Positions 36,178 to 44,913 are shown, counted from the stretch's first letter. The stretch: 64,000 bases of DNA from Rhodoferax sp. BLA1 (GCF_013416775.1 NZ_SZVI01000005.1:1-64000); one strand, 5' to 3'. Program-made: numbers and translations. Notes: generated by a model from the sequence alone, not told the origin.

Positions 36178-36738
36178 ATGAGCAAGGCATTCACCAAAGA
36201 GTCCGACAACGATGACGACGACGAGCTGCAACTGCCGCCGTTGCCACCGGGCGGCAAGAACTACATCACACCCCAGGGTTTTGCCCGCTTGCGTGCCGAA
36301 CTCAAGGAGCTGGTCGAGGTGGAGCGCCCGAAGATTGTGGAAGCCGTGCACTGGGCAGCCAAAAATGGTGACCGCTCCGAAAACGGCGACTACCTCTACG
36401 GCAAAAAACGCCTGCGCGAGATTGACCGGCGCCTGCGTTTCCTGATCAAACGCCTGGAAATTGCGGTGGTAGCCGACCCGGCCGTGCACCATGGTCACAC
36501 CCAGATCTTTTTTGGCGCGACTGTCATCTATGTGGATGATGAAGGCATCGAGCGCAGCGTGAAGATTGTCGGCATCGACGAGGCCAACAGCGCTGCCGGG
36601 GAGGTGAGCTGGATCTCCCCCATCGCGCGCACCCTGCTCAAAGCGTTTGAGGGCGACGTGCTCAAGCTGGTCATGCCCGAACGGGTGAGCGAGGTGGAGG
36701 TGCTCAAGGTGAGTTACCCGGCACCGGCCGCGCCGTGA
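36178..36738 (+). CDS. greB: Transcription elongation factor GreB
   Basis: 186 residues. After an acidic leader (MSKAFTKESDNDDDDELQLP, usual in betaproteobacterial GreB) comes the coiled-coil finger (about 35-105, RPKIVEAVHWAAKNGDRSEN and RLREIDRRLRFLIKRLEIAV) and the C-terminal FKBP-like domain (FFGATVIYVDDEGIERSVKI). GreB rescues backtracked RNA polymerase by stimulating transcript cleavage. ATG 36178 matches other betaproteobacterial starts; ATG 36154 is possible. Confidence 0.93.
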   Translation: MSKAFTKESDNDDDDELQLPPLPPGGKNYITPQGFARLRAELKELVEVERPKIVEAVHWAAKNGDRSENGDYLYGKKRLREIDRRLRFLIKRLEIAVVADPAVHHGHTQIFFGATVIYVDDEGIERSVKIVGIDEANSAAGEVSWISPIARTLLKAFEGDVLKLVMPERVSEVEVLKVSYPAPAAP

Positions 36739-36820
36739 CGCGCTGGCGAGGCTGTGGACGTGGCGTGTGTGCGTGAGGGATTGCTCAAAGAATTGCAGCA
36801 TGCCCTAGCATGCCCCCGTG

Positions 36821-36851
36821 TGTCGGCCTACTGGAAGCGAAGAACGGTCGA
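36821..36851 (+). repeat. Left copy of a direct repeat flanking the PEP-CTERM gene
   Basis: About 23 of 31 bases agree with 37946-37976, including an identical 11-bp core GCCTACTGGAA and a shared CGGT near the end. The two copies bracket the promoter and gene of the PEP-CTERM protein. Confidence 0.45.
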
Positions 36852-37037
36852 CTGCCTGTCACATCACCCTTGATCAGACCATCAGTCTTGCAGAGATGTC
36901 GCAAATAGTCAGTTGTGCACATCTCCTTCTGTCAAGGACCTGGTTGCCCTGCTCAGGCAGCAGATGCAAAAAATTATGAGGATTTCTCCAACAAAGTGTC
37001 GGTTCTACTTACATATGACATATTTTGGTAGCCAGTT

Positions 37038-37071
37038 TGAAACAGATGACCAGCTGCAACTGCTTGTTTCA
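37038..37071. promoter_or_regulatory. Inverted repeat, possible activator site
   Basis: Perfect 7-bp arms TGAAACA (37038-37044) and TGTTTCA (37065-37071) surround a CAGCTG. The centre is about 60 bp upstream of the -12 element of the sigma-54-type promoter, a distance that suits an enhancer-binding activator. Confidence 0.45.
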
Positions 37072-37100
37072 TAAGTGTTTACACCTACCAAACATAAAAT

Positions 37101-37116
37101 TGGCACAGAACGTGCT
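37101..37116 (+). promoter_or_regulatory. Sigma-54 (-24/-12) promoter
   Basis: TGGCACAGAACGTGCT matches TGGCACG-N4-TTGCT with the invariant GG and GC 11 bp apart. Transcription would start near 37127, leaving a leader of about 30 nt before the ATG at 37158. Confidence 0.7.
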
Positions 37117-37157
37117 CTTTACGAGAAAGTTCCTCCTCTATTACACGTCAAACCAAT

Positions 37158-37820
37158 ATGAATATCTCGAAGTTGATCCTGCCGGCGGTTGCTAGTTTCG
37201 GCCTTCTGATTTCTGCCACGGCAGCTTTTGCAGCACCAGTTAACTTTACCGTGACGAATGCGGCGCAGACCGTCGGGCTGGGGTACGGCACCGACACCGT
37301 AGAAAACACAAACTCAGCCACTTTGCTGGACGTTCGATTCACCAATTCCTTCACAACCCAGAGTTTTGAGCTGCTGAGCGTCGGTGCTGCCAATAGTTTC
37401 ACTCTGGGCACGGTTCAGTTCGCAGAACCCAACAGCAATCAGGGCATTCTGGAACGTGAGAAAGACAATCTTGACATCTCATGGGCATTCACTTTCACAA
37501 ATCCTCTAGGCATCAGTCAGTCGATTTCGGCCACGGGCGTTGCGGTCGCGGGAAGTGTTTCAGACAACGCCGTCGATTACATCCTTGAATGGAATGACGT
37601 GATCGTTGATTTTGGTGCTGGTGGTCAGTTCAGCATCAGTTTCAATGATTTGTCGTTCAGCCGGGATGGCACCCAGACACAAACCGCCACCATCACCTTG
37701 CTGGCGATGCCAAGTGCAAACGCCCCGCAAAACGTGCCAGAACCTGCTTCTCTGGCGCTCGTGGGTTTTGCGCTCGCTGGGCTGGCAGCCACCCGCCGCA
37801 GGAAACATACGGAAGCCTGA
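37158..37820 (+). CDS. PEP-CTERM sorting-domain protein
   Basis: 220 residues. A signal peptide (to about TAAFAAPV) is followed by a Thr/Ser/Asn-rich beta-structured body and the C-terminal sorting signal VPEPASLALVGFALAGLAAT with a basic RRRK tail. Exosortase recognises such tails at the inner membrane; the mature protein is exported, often to the matrix of exopolysaccharide-producing bacteria. No exosortase or polysaccharide gene is in this window. A sigma-54-type promoter stands upstream, as expected for genes under the PrsK/PrsR system, and an intrinsic terminator follows. Confidence 0.93.
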   Translation: MNISKLILPAVASFGLLISATAAFAAPVNFTVTNAAQTVGLGYGTDTVENTNSATLLDVRFTNSFTTQSFELLSVGAANSFTLGTVQFAEPNSNQGILEREKDNLDISWAFTFTNPLGISQSISATGVAVAGSVSDNAVDYILEWNDVIVDFGAGGQFSISFNDLSFSRDGTQTQTATITLLAMPSANAPQNVPEPASLALVGFALAGLAATRRRKHTEA

Positions 37821-37840
37821 GGCGACTGCACTTCACCTCA

Positions 37841-37867
37841 AAACGGGAGCTTTGTCTCCCGTTTTTG
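37841..37867 (+). terminator. Intrinsic terminator of the PEP-CTERM gene
   Basis: The 9-bp stem AAACGGGAG / CTCCCGTTT with loop CTTTGT runs into further Ts, 21 bp beyond the stop codon. Confidence 0.85.
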
Positions 37868-37945
37868 CATGGTGGGGCCGCTTTAGGTTGATGGTCTGTA
37901 GTCACCGCAGCAACATTTAGGCGGGTCCCGCGGCTACCACCGCGA

Positions 37946-37976
37946 TATCAGCCTACTGGAAACACTGAGCGGTAGA
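37946..37976 (+). repeat. Right copy of a direct repeat flanking the PEP-CTERM gene
   Basis: Partner of 36821-36851 in the same orientation, sharing GCCTACTGGAA and about 23 of 31 bases. It lies past the terminator of the PEP-CTERM gene. Confidence 0.45.
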
Positions 37977-38166
37977 TTTTTTCGCTGGCCATGGTCTCCC
38001 AGTGGCCCGCCGCCAGTGCTTCATCCGGTTTCTGACATCCAGGTCTATCCTGTCCAACCACGGCGGGCACCCTGATCAAATGACAGCATGGGGTGCCCCG
38101 TTGAGGCATTGCCCTCGCTGATGGATTCAGATAGGCTATCTCCCGGCAACGGGAGAAAAAACCACA

Positions 38167-38667
38167 ATGATCATTCGCAAGGAAACAGCGGCGGACATCG
38201 CCGCCATCGAAGAAGTCACCATCGCGGCCTTTCAGACGCTGACCATCAGCCAGCACACCGAGCAGTATGTGATTCGGGCCTTGCGCCAGGCCCGGGTGCT
38301 GACGGTGTCGCTGGTGGCCGAATTCGGCGGGCGGGTGTTGGGTCATTTGGCGTTTTCACCGATCACGCTGTCAGACGGCAGTCCGCACTGGTACGGCCTG
38401 GGGCCGATCTCGGTCTGGCCCGAGTACCAGCGCCAGGGCATTGGCAAATCGCTGGTCCACGAAGGTTTGTGTTCGTTAAAAGCCCTCGGCGCCCGTGGCT
38501 GCGCCCTGGTGGGTGACCCCAACTACTACCAGCGTTTTGGCTTCAGGAACCAGCCCCAGCTGGTGTATGAAGGTATCCCCCAGGCGTATTTCCTGGTCTT
38601 GCCTTTTGTCGAACCCGTTCCCCAGGGCACGGTGGTTTTTCACGAAGGATTTGCCGCCCGCGCTTGA
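38167..38667 (+). CDS. GNAT-family N-acetyltransferase (YhbS-like)
   Basis: 166 residues. The acetyl-CoA loop is in LGPISVWPEYQRQGIGKSLV, followed by CALVGDPNYYQRFGFR, a combination seen in YhbS-type GNAT enzymes. It probably acetylates a small molecule or peptide; substrate unknown. GGGAGA about 10 nt upstream supports the ATG at 38167. It precedes ppk by 86 bp. Confidence 0.85.
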   Translation: MIIRKETAADIAAIEEVTIAAFQTLTISQHTEQYVIRALRQARVLTVSLVAEFGGRVLGHLAFSPITLSDGSPHWYGLGPISVWPEYQRQGIGKSLVHEGLCSLKALGARGCALVGDPNYYQRFGFRNQPQLVYEGIPQAYFLVLPFVEPVPQGTVVFHEGFAARA

Positions 38668-38694
38668 TCCAAGTCGCTTGCCAGCGACACACAG

Positions 38695-38712
38695 ATGTCA
38701 TCAAAATGACAT
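38695..38712 (+). promoter_or_regulatory. PHO-box-like site upstream of ppk
   Basis: ATGTCAT-CAAA-ATGACAT resembles the PhoB consensus CTGTCAT-AAAT-CTGTCAC (two 7-bp units 11 bp apart) and is also a perfect 7-bp inverted repeat. It ends 41 bp before the ppk ATG. Confidence 0.5.
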
Positions 38713-38753
38713 GTCAAACCGTCACACTTGCCCAATAACCGATTTAGGCCCGC

Positions 38754-40922
38754 ATGATCGACACTGCTCCCACCCCAGACGCCACGCCTGTCCCCGCCGT
38801 TTTGCCTGTCCCTGCCAAGACCCGGGTCAAAATCAAAGCCATCCCAACGCCGGTGCTGGTGGACACCAGCTGGCTGGACCGCGATCTGAGCCTGCTGGCC
38901 TTTAACGCGCGGGTGCTGCAGTGGGCCAAAAAGACCGACGTGCCGCTGCTTGAGCGGCTGCGTTACCTGACCATCGTGTCCTCCAACCTCGATGAATTTT
39001 TTGAGGTGCGTGCTGCCCTGTACACCAGCCTGGCCAAACCCAAGGCCGACCTCAGTGCGATTGATGCCAAGGCCCAGGAGTCTTTGAGTGGTGTGGCTCA
39101 CATGCTGGTGGAGCAGCAATACGCGCTCTACAACGATGTGCTGATCCCGGCCTTTGCCAAAGAGGGGGTGCGCATCGTCTCCCACAGCGAACGTACACTG
39201 GCTCAGCGCCGCTGGGTCAAGTCGCTGTTCGAGCGCGAGGTGCGCCCGCTGCTGCTGCCGGTCGGGCTGGACCCCTCCCACCCGTTTCCGCAGGTGGCCA
39301 ACAAGTCGCTCAATTTCATCGTGCGCCTGTCGGGCCGTGATGCGTTCGGGCGTGAGAACGAGATCGCCATCGTCAAGGTGCCACGCAGCCTGCCACGGTT
39401 TTTCCGCCTGCCCGAAAAACTCACCGGAAAACGCACTTTGTTTGTGTCGATTTCCAGCGTGATCCGCAGCCACCTGGATGACCTGTTTCCGGGCCGGACC
39501 GTGGGCGATTTTTCGCAGTTCCGCGTGACCCGCCATTCCGACCTGTCGGTGGACGAGGAAGACGTGAAAAACCTGCGCACCGCACTGCGCCAGGGCCTGG
39601 TACACCGCAACTACGGTCAGGCAGTGCGACTGGAGGTGTCGGCTGGCTGCCCCGAGGTGTTGTCGGACCTGCTGCTGCGCCAGTTTGAGTTGCCGGTCTC
39701 GGCCCTGTACCGCGTGCACGGGCCGGTGAATCTGGTGCGCCTGAACCAGCTGATCGACCTGGTGGACCAGCCCAAATGGTTGTGGCCACGTTATGAGGCC
39801 AGCTTCCCGCACCAACTGGCCTCCAACACACCTATTTTTGAACAACTCCAGGTGGGTGATGTGCTGATCCACCAGCCCTACGAGAGTTTTGACGGCGTGC
39901 TGGCCTTCCTGCGTGAGGCGGTGATGGACCCCAACGTGTTGGCCATCAAACAAACCATTTACCGCACCGGCTCGGACTCGGTGCTGATGGAGCTGCTGCG
40001 CCAGGCGGTGCAACGTGGCAAAGAAGTCACCGTGGTGGTGGAGCTGAAAGCGCGTTTTGACGAAGAGGCCAACATCAACTGGGCCGAGAAGCTCGAATAC
40101 ATCGGCGCCCAGGTGGTGTACGGCATTGTGGGTCTGAAAACCCATGCCAAGATGCTGCTGGTGTCGCGCCGCGAGGGCCGCGACATCCGCCGCTACGCCC
40201 ACCTGTCCACTGGCAACTACAACCCGAAAACCGCCCGGCTCTACACCGACCTGAGCTATTTGACCGCCAACCCCAGTTTGACCGCCGACATGGAAACCGT
40301 GTTTGGCCTGCTGGCCAACCAGAGTCACATCCCCAAACTCAACAAACTGATCCTCGCGCCCTTCCATTTACAACGCAGCATGATTGACCGGGTGGACAAG
40401 GTCGCCAAGGCCGCCGCCAGCGGTGTGGCCGGGCGCATCATCCTCAAGATGAACAGCCTGACCGACGAGAAGCTGATGGAGGCGCTGGTGCGTGCTGGAC
40501 AGGCCGGGGTCGAGGTGGATCTGATCGTGCGCGGCGCCTGTATGCTGCCCGCGCAGCGCGCCGGTTTCTCCGACAACATCCGGGTGCGCTCGATCATTGG
40601 CCGCTTTCTGGAGCACTCACGGGTGTTTTATTTCCAGAGTGGCAACAACGAGTCGCTCTACCTGTCGAGTGCCGACTGGATGAACCGCAACATGCTGCGC
40701 CGGGTGGAGTTGGCTTGGCCGGTGGAAGACGCCGCCTTGCGCCAGCGCATCATCCAGGAATGTCTGACGCTGTACCTGGCCGACGCGGTGGACGCCTGGA
40801 CGATGGGCGCCGATGGCCATTACACCCAGCTCCACGCCGGGCGTAGCCGCGTGGCGGGCAAGCCCAAGACAGCGCTCGGTGCACAAGACAGGTTAATGGC
40901 CATTTATTCGTCTAAGCCCTGA
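38754..40922 (+). CDS. ppk1: Polyphosphate kinase Ppk1
   Basis: 722 residues. After a 35-residue Pro-rich leader come the N domain (LDRDLSLLAFNARVLQWAKK), the head domain and two phospholipase-D-like C domains with the autophosphorylated His in GLKTHAKMLLVSRREG and the HLSTGNYNPKTARLYTDL segment. Ppk1 makes polyphosphate from ATP at the membrane. The last codons and stop lie in a palindromic repeat, so the C-terminus AIYSSKP is partly repeat-derived. A PHO-box-like site precedes it and sixA and ppx follow, a phosphate-metabolism cluster. Confidence 0.95.
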   Translation: MIDTAPTPDATPVPAVLPVPAKTRVKIKAIPTPVLVDTSWLDRDLSLLAFNARVLQWAKKTDVPLLERLRYLTIVSSNLDEFFEVRAALYTSLAKPKADLSAIDAKAQESLSGVAHMLVEQQYALYNDVLIPAFAKEGVRIVSHSERTLAQRRWVKSLFEREVRPLLLPVGLDPSHPFPQVANKSLNFIVRLSGRDAFGRENEIAIVKVPRSLPRFFRLPEKLTGKRTLFVSISSVIRSHLDDLFPGRTVGDFSQFRVTRHSDLSVDEEDVKNLRTALRQGLVHRNYGQAVRLEVSAGCPEVLSDLLLRQFELPVSALYRVHGPVNLVRLNQLIDLVDQPKWLWPRYEASFPHQLASNTPIFEQLQVGDVLIHQPYESFDGVLAFLREAVMDPNVLAIKQTIYRTGSDSVLMELLRQAVQRGKEVTVVVELKARFDEEANINWAEKLEYIGAQVVYGIVGLKTHAKMLLVSRREGRDIRRYAHLSTGNYNPKTARLYTDLSYLTANPSLTADMETVFGLLANQSHIPKLNKLILAPFHLQRSMIDRVDKVAKAAASGVAGRIILKMNSLTDEKLMEALVRAGQAGVEVDLIVRGACMLPAQRAGFSDNIRVRSIIGRFLEHSRVFYFQSGNNESLYLSSADWMNRNMLRRVELAWPVEDAALRQRIIQECLTLYLADAVDAWTMGADGHYTQLHAGRSRVAGKPKTALGAQDRLMAIYSSKP

Positions 40923-40946
40923 TGAAATAAGGGAGTATTGCTATGG
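40911..40946. repeat. AT-rich palindromic element at the ppk-sixA junction
   Basis: TCTAAGCCCTGATGAAATAA followed by GGGAGTATTGCTATGG keeps the element's CTA-GCCCT start, AATAAGGG arm and GCTAT end. It contains the ppk stop codon, and its GCTATG end supplies the sixA start codon. Confidence 0.75.
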
Positions 40947-41419
40947 ATTTGGTACTCTGGCGGCATGCCCAGGCCCACGATGCCGAACCCGGCTGCGACG
41001 ACCTGTCGCGCCCACTCACCAGCAAGGGGGAAGGCCAGGCGGCACGTGTGGCCAAATGGCTGGACCGCCAGTTACCTGACAGCACCCGGGTGCTGGTGAG
41101 CCCGGCCCGCCGGGCCGAGCAGACCGCCCGCGCGCTGGGGCGCAAGTTCAAGTTTCGTGACGAATTAGCGCCCGAAGCCAGCGCCGATGACGCCCTGGCT
41201 TTTATCAAATGGACCACCGAGAACGGCCCGCCGCACAAGGGCGCGGTGTTGCTGGTGGGTCACCAGCCGATGTTCGGGCAAATTGCCGCGCGTCTGCTGG
41301 GTGTGGCAGAGGCGGCCTGTGACATGCGCAAAGGGGCGGTCTGGTGGCTGCGCAGCCGCCACCACAACGAGGTGGTGCAGGTGTCCTTGCTCACCGTGAT
41401 CAGCCCCGACCTGATCTGA
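40943..41419 (+). CDS. sixA: Phosphohistidine phosphatase SixA
   Basis: 158 residues of a histidine phosphatase. LVLWRHAQAHD holds the RH(G/A) nucleophile motif, LVSPARRAEQTARAL follows, and LLVGHQPMFGQIAARLL provides the second catalytic His. SixA removes phosphate from phosphohistidine proteins. The ATG lies in the palindromic element 21 bp after the ppk stop; TATTG just upstream is not a clear ribosome binding site, so translation may depend on coupling. It converges with ppx. Confidence 0.9.
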   Translation: MDLVLWRHAQAHDAEPGCDDLSRPLTSKGEGQAARVAKWLDRQLPDSTRVLVSPARRAEQTARALGRKFKFRDELAPEASADDALAFIKWTTENGPPHKGAVLLVGHQPMFGQIAARLLGVAEAACDMRKGAVWWLRSRHHNEVVQVSLLTVISPDLI

Positions 41420-41431
41420 TCGCTGCGTGGC

Positions 41432-42925
41432 TTATTGCACCACCAGCTCAAAACTCCACAACATCTTCTGCCAGGCCAGGTTTTCCTGGCGCAACAGGTG
41501 GGCTGACTGCGGGAAGTCGATGGTCCAGGCTTCGTCGACTGTCAGCGTGAAACGCTGGCGTTTGGCGTTGTAGGCCAATGTCAGGCCCTGGTCCTGCGGG
41601 TTTTGGCGGGCGTGGCACAGGATCACCGCCAGGCGCAGCGCCAGCAGCTGCATCACAAAACCGGGCTCCTCCAGCTCGGCATCCAACTTCTTGAGCTTGC
41701 CCCGGTGGCCCAGCACCAACAGGCCCAGTCGGTGCAACTCGGGCAGGCTGAACCCCACGGTGTCGGCGTTTTCCAGAATGTAGGCGCCGTGTTTGTGGTA
41801 ATCGCTGTTGGAGATCGCCATACCGACCTCATGCAGGGTGCTGGCCCAGCGCAGCTTGCGCTGCAGGCTGGTGGCCTCGGGGGTTTGCGGCGCGACCAGT
41901 TGCGCCAGCAGGCGCTCAGCCACCGCACCCACCCGCTCTGCTTGTTGGGTGTCCACCGCAAATTTTTGGGCCAAACGTTGCACAGAGACATCACGCGCAT
42001 CGCTGGTCTGACCCTGGCGCTCGATCATCTCCAGCAACACACCGTGGCGCAGAGCCCCCTGGGCCACCTGCAAGGTGTCGATCTTGAGCAAGTCCATCAA
42101 ACCACGCAGCACACTCACACCCCCACCCAGCACTGCGCGCCGGTCGTCTTTGAGGCCGGCCAGCTGCACCTGGTTGACGTTGCCTGCCCGCAGCAAGCAT
42201 TTGACCAGCCAGTGCAGGCCTTCGGTGGTGATCTGGCCCTCAGGCCAGCCCGCCAGCGTCAGGATATCGGCCACCGCACCGACCGTGCCCGAGGCGCCAT
42301 AAGCGGCGTCCCACTGCTGGCGCGGGTAGTGGATCAGCGCTTCATCAAACACCGCCTGGGCAGCAATTTCGGCACGGTACAACGCCTGCTCGGTGAATTC
42401 ACCATTGGGAAAATACTTCATCGACCAGGCCACGCTGCCGACCCGGTACGAGGCGGTGTGCAGTGTCTCCAGGCCACAACCCAGCACCAACTCGGTGGAG
42501 CGCCCGCCAATGTCGATCACCAAACGCCGCTCGGCACTTTGCGGCAGCAGGTGTGCCACACCCTGGTAAATCAGCCGCGCCTCTTCGGTACCGGCGATCA
42601 CTTCAATCGGGAAACCCAGCACCTGCTGGCCGCGTTTTAAGAAAACATCGCGGTTTCTGGCCTCACGCAGGGTCTGGGTCGCCACCGCACGCACCTGGTC
42701 CGGGCCAAAACCCGCCAGGCGCTCGGCAAAACGTGCCAAGCAGTCCCAGCCACGGGTCATGGTCTCTTCTGACAGGTTGCGGTCCTCGTCAAAACCGTTG
42801 CCCAGGCGCACGGTTTCCTTGAGGTAATCCACCCGCTGGATCTGGCCGTGGTCAAAACGCCCGACTTCGAGCCGAAAACTGTTGGAGCCGAGGTCGATGG
42901 CTGCCAGGAATGTGCCGTTGTTCAT
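41432..42925 (-). CDS. ppx: Exopolyphosphatase
   Basis: 497 residues. LAAIDLGSNSFRLEVGRF is the first phosphate loop of the ASKHA fold, LVIDIGGRSTELVLGCG the second, and an HD-like C-terminal part (from about 300, LRWASTLHEVGMAISNSDYH) completes the Ppx/GppA layout. It hydrolyses polyphosphate from the ends, opposing Ppk. The gene converges with sixA. Three 11-bp-spaced TGACA/TGTCA units upstream suggest PhoB control. Confidence 0.95.
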   Translation of the reverse strand: MNNGTFLAAIDLGSNSFRLEVGRFDHGQIQRVDYLKETVRLGNGFDEDRNLSEETMTRGWDCLARFAERLAGFGPDQVRAVATQTLREARNRDVFLKRGQQVLGFPIEVIAGTEEARLIYQGVAHLLPQSAERRLVIDIGGRSTELVLGCGLETLHTASYRVGSVAWSMKYFPNGEFTEQALYRAEIAAQAVFDEALIHYPRQQWDAAYGASGTVGAVADILTLAGWPEGQITTEGLHWLVKCLLRAGNVNQVQLAGLKDDRRAVLGGGVSVLRGLMDLLKIDTLQVAQGALRHGVLLEMIERQGQTSDARDVSVQRLAQKFAVDTQQAERVGAVAERLLAQLVAPQTPEATSLQRKLRWASTLHEVGMAISNSDYHKHGAYILENADTVGFSLPELHRLGLLVLGHRGKLKKLDAELEEPGFVMQLLALRLAVILCHARQNPQDQGLTLAYNAKRQRFTLTVDEAWTIDFPQSAHLLRQENLAWQKMLWSFELVVQ

Positions 42926-43280
42926 ACCAGGAGTTTACGTTTGTGGCGTGACAACCAAATGTCAAAACCGTGTCAGACAGATACAGCTCGGGGTACACGG
43001 CCTGTGAGACTGGCCGAGCGGCACTTACCCACAGCGCTGGGCAAGGCCTGTTTGCCGCGGTTGTTGGCAGGACACGGCCAATCAATCAACACGTGCGCGG
43101 CCGTGTGTGCCATACTGAAAATATACAAATATGATTAAAATTGTTGATAAGTGATAAAATTGCTCGCAGATTGATTTGTTAACCGTCGTGGTCAGCGCCC
43201 GTGCAGCCGACTCTTCCCGCAACAAAGACACACGCTGCCGCTGACTCCCAGTGGCCATCTTTTTTCAGAGAGAAACCATC
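42926..43280. other. 355-bp promoter region between ppx and the chemoreceptor gene
   Basis: Divergent intergenic region. The ppx side holds the triple PHO-box-like repeat (42949-42975). The chemoreceptor side has an AT-rich stretch (about 43115-43165) that could hold its promoter. No gene seen. Confidence 0.6.
42949..42975 (-). promoter_or_regulatory. Triple PHO-box-like repeat upstream of ppx
   Basis: On the minus strand TGACA, TGACA and TGTCA begin at exact 11-bp steps (plus-strand positions 42971, 42960 and 42949), the helical spacing of PhoB-binding units. They lie 24-50 bp upstream of the ppx ATG. Confidence 0.55.
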
Positions 43281-44873
43281 ATGCTCAACAACTTCAAAAT
43301 CGGTGCTCGCCTGTCGGGCGCCTTCCTGACCCTGGTGCTGCTGCTCCTGGGCATTGCCTACACCGGCTGGGCCGGCATCGAAAAGATGTTCGGCGGCACG
43401 GTTGACATGTACGCCGACAGCGTGGTGCCCATGAGCAAAATGAGCGCGGTGCAATACCTGGCCATCCGCGATCGCACCCTGGTGATGGACATGTTGCTCA
43501 ACCCGGAACCTGCCAACATCAGCAAACGCATCGCCGAGATGGGCAAAAATGCCGCCACCCTTGACCAGGACTGGAAAGACTTCTTGACCACCCACCTGGC
43601 TCCTGAAGAAAAAGCCCTGGTGGCCGAGGTAGAGCCAGCCCTGGCGGCCTTCCGCAACGAGGGGCTGAACCCGGCCAAACAGGCCTTGCAAGACGGCAAG
43701 ACCGAAGAGGCCTTGGCCATTTACAAAGAAAAAATCAGCCCGCTGGCGCCCAAGTTTTTTGGCCCACTGGAAAAGCTGATGGCGCTCCAGGTTGACATGT
43801 CCAAAGAGGACATCAGCACCGCCACCCAGGCCAATACCACCACCACCATCATCATCGCGGTGGCCACCGTGGCCGCCCTGCTGCTGGCGGCGGTTTTGGC
43901 GGTGGTGATCACCCGTTCGGTCACCCGCCCCATTGGGGAAGCGGTGCTGTTTGCCCAGACCACCGCCAGTGGTGACCTCACCGCGCGCATCTTGCACGCC
44001 AGCCGCGATGAGGTGGGTGAGCTGTTGGATGCCCTGTCTTTGATGCAGGCCAGTCTGGTCGAGGTGGTCAGCAATGTGCGCAGCGGCTCCGAAGGGGTGG
44101 CCACGGCCAGCTCTGAAATCGCCGACGCCAACCACGACCTGTCGGCCCGCACCGAACAACAGGCCAGCGCCCTGGAAGAGACCTCGGCCAGCATGGAAGA
44201 GCTGGGTGCCACCGTCAAACAGAATGCCGAATCGGCACGCACCGCCAACCAGCTGGCCATGAGTGCCTCGGCCGTGGCGCAACAAGGTGGCGAGGTGGTG
44301 GGCCAGGTGGTGCAGACCATGAAAGGCATCAACGAGTCGTCCCACAAAATCTCCGACATCATCAGCGTCATTGACGGCATTGCCTTCCAAACCAACATCC
44401 TGGCGCTCAACGCGGCGGTCGAGGCGGCGCGGGCTGGGGAGCAAGGTCGAGGTTTTGCCGTGGTGGCCTCCGAGGTGCGATCCCTGGCCGGGCGCAGCGC
44501 CGACGCTGCCAAAGAAATCAAGCAACTGATCAACGCCAGTGTGGAACGGGTCGGGCAAGGCAGCATCCTGGTGGACCAGGCTGGTGAAACCATGACCGAG
44601 GTGGTCAACAGCATCCGGCGTGTGACCGACATCATGGGCGAGATCAGCGCGGCCAGCACCGAGCAGTCCTTGGGTGTGGCCCAGGTCGGTGAGGCGGTCA
44701 CTCACATGGACCAAGCCACCCAGCAAAATGCAGCGCTGGTCGAAGAGATGGCAGCGGCAGCCAGCAGCCTCAAGACCCAAGCCAAGAATCTGGTGCAGGT
44801 GGTTGGCACCTTCAAACTGGGAGAGACTGGCAACTACGCGCTCAGCGGCCCGTCCCGACCCGCCTTGGCCTAA
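43281..44873 (+). CDS. Methyl-accepting chemotaxis protein
   Basis: 530 residues. The first membrane helix ([20 protein letters not shown]), a four-helix-bundle sensor (about 35-185), a second helix ([20 protein letters not shown]), a HAMP domain ([20 protein letters not shown]) and a signalling domain whose hairpin tip is [20 protein letters not shown] are seen in order. The ligand is unknown; phosphate-linked neighbours make a link to phosphate tempting but unsupported. An AGAGAG run precedes the ATG at 43281. Confidence 0.93.
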   Translation: MLNNFKIGARLSGAFLTLVLLLLGIAYTGWAGIEKMFGGTVDMYADSVVPMSKMSAVQYLAIRDRTLVMDMLLNPEPANISKRIAEMGKNAATLDQDWKDFLTTHLAPEEKALVAEVEPALAAFRNEGLNPAKQALQDGKTEEALAIYKEKISPLAPKFFGPLEKLMALQVDMSKEDISTATQANTTTTIIIAVATVAALLLAAVLAVVITRSVTRPIGEAVLFAQTTASGDLTARILHASRDEVGELLDALSLMQASLVEVVSNVRSGSEGVATASSEIADANHDLSARTEQQASALEETSASMEELGATVKQNAESARTANQLAMSASAVAQQGGEVVGQVVQTMKGINESSHKISDIISVIDGIAFQTNILALNAAVEAARAGEQGRGFAVVASEVRSLAGRSADAAKEIKQLINASVERVGQGSILVDQAGETMTEVVNSIRRVTDIMGEISAASTEQSLGVAQVGEAVTHMDQATQQNAALVEEMAAAASSLKTQAKNLVQVVGTFKLGETGNYALSGPSRPALA

Positions 44874-44913
44874 AAAACAGCGGGCAGATCACAAACCCAG
44901 GCGCCAGCGCCAC

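Larger units (their letters stand above)
36739..37157. other. 419-bp region between greB and the PEP-CTERM gene
   Basis: No credible gene. It holds one arm of a 31-bp imperfect direct repeat (36821-36851), a possible activator site (37038-37071) and a sigma-54-type promoter (37101-37116). Its base composition is more AT-rich than its surroundings. Confidence 0.6.
37821..38166. other. 346-bp region between the PEP-CTERM and GNAT genes
   Basis: Holds the terminator at 37841-37867 and the right copy of the direct repeat (37946-37976). I see no gene; a 132-codon open frame on the minus strand looks like a shadow of the GNAT gene. Confidence 0.55.

Noticed and set aside
37948..38346. 132-codon minus-strand frame before and inside the GNAT gene
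   Set aside because: Half of it is antisense to the GNAT domain and the rest has no protein-like features.
38640..40367. 575-codon open frame opposite ppk
   Set aside because: Lies wholly antisense to a well-conserved ppk1; composition (His/Gln-rich) is that of a GC-rich shadow frame with no recognisable domain.
43179..44780. 533-codon open frame opposite the chemoreceptor gene
   Set aside because: Gly/His/Gln-rich shadow of a clear MCP; no domain.
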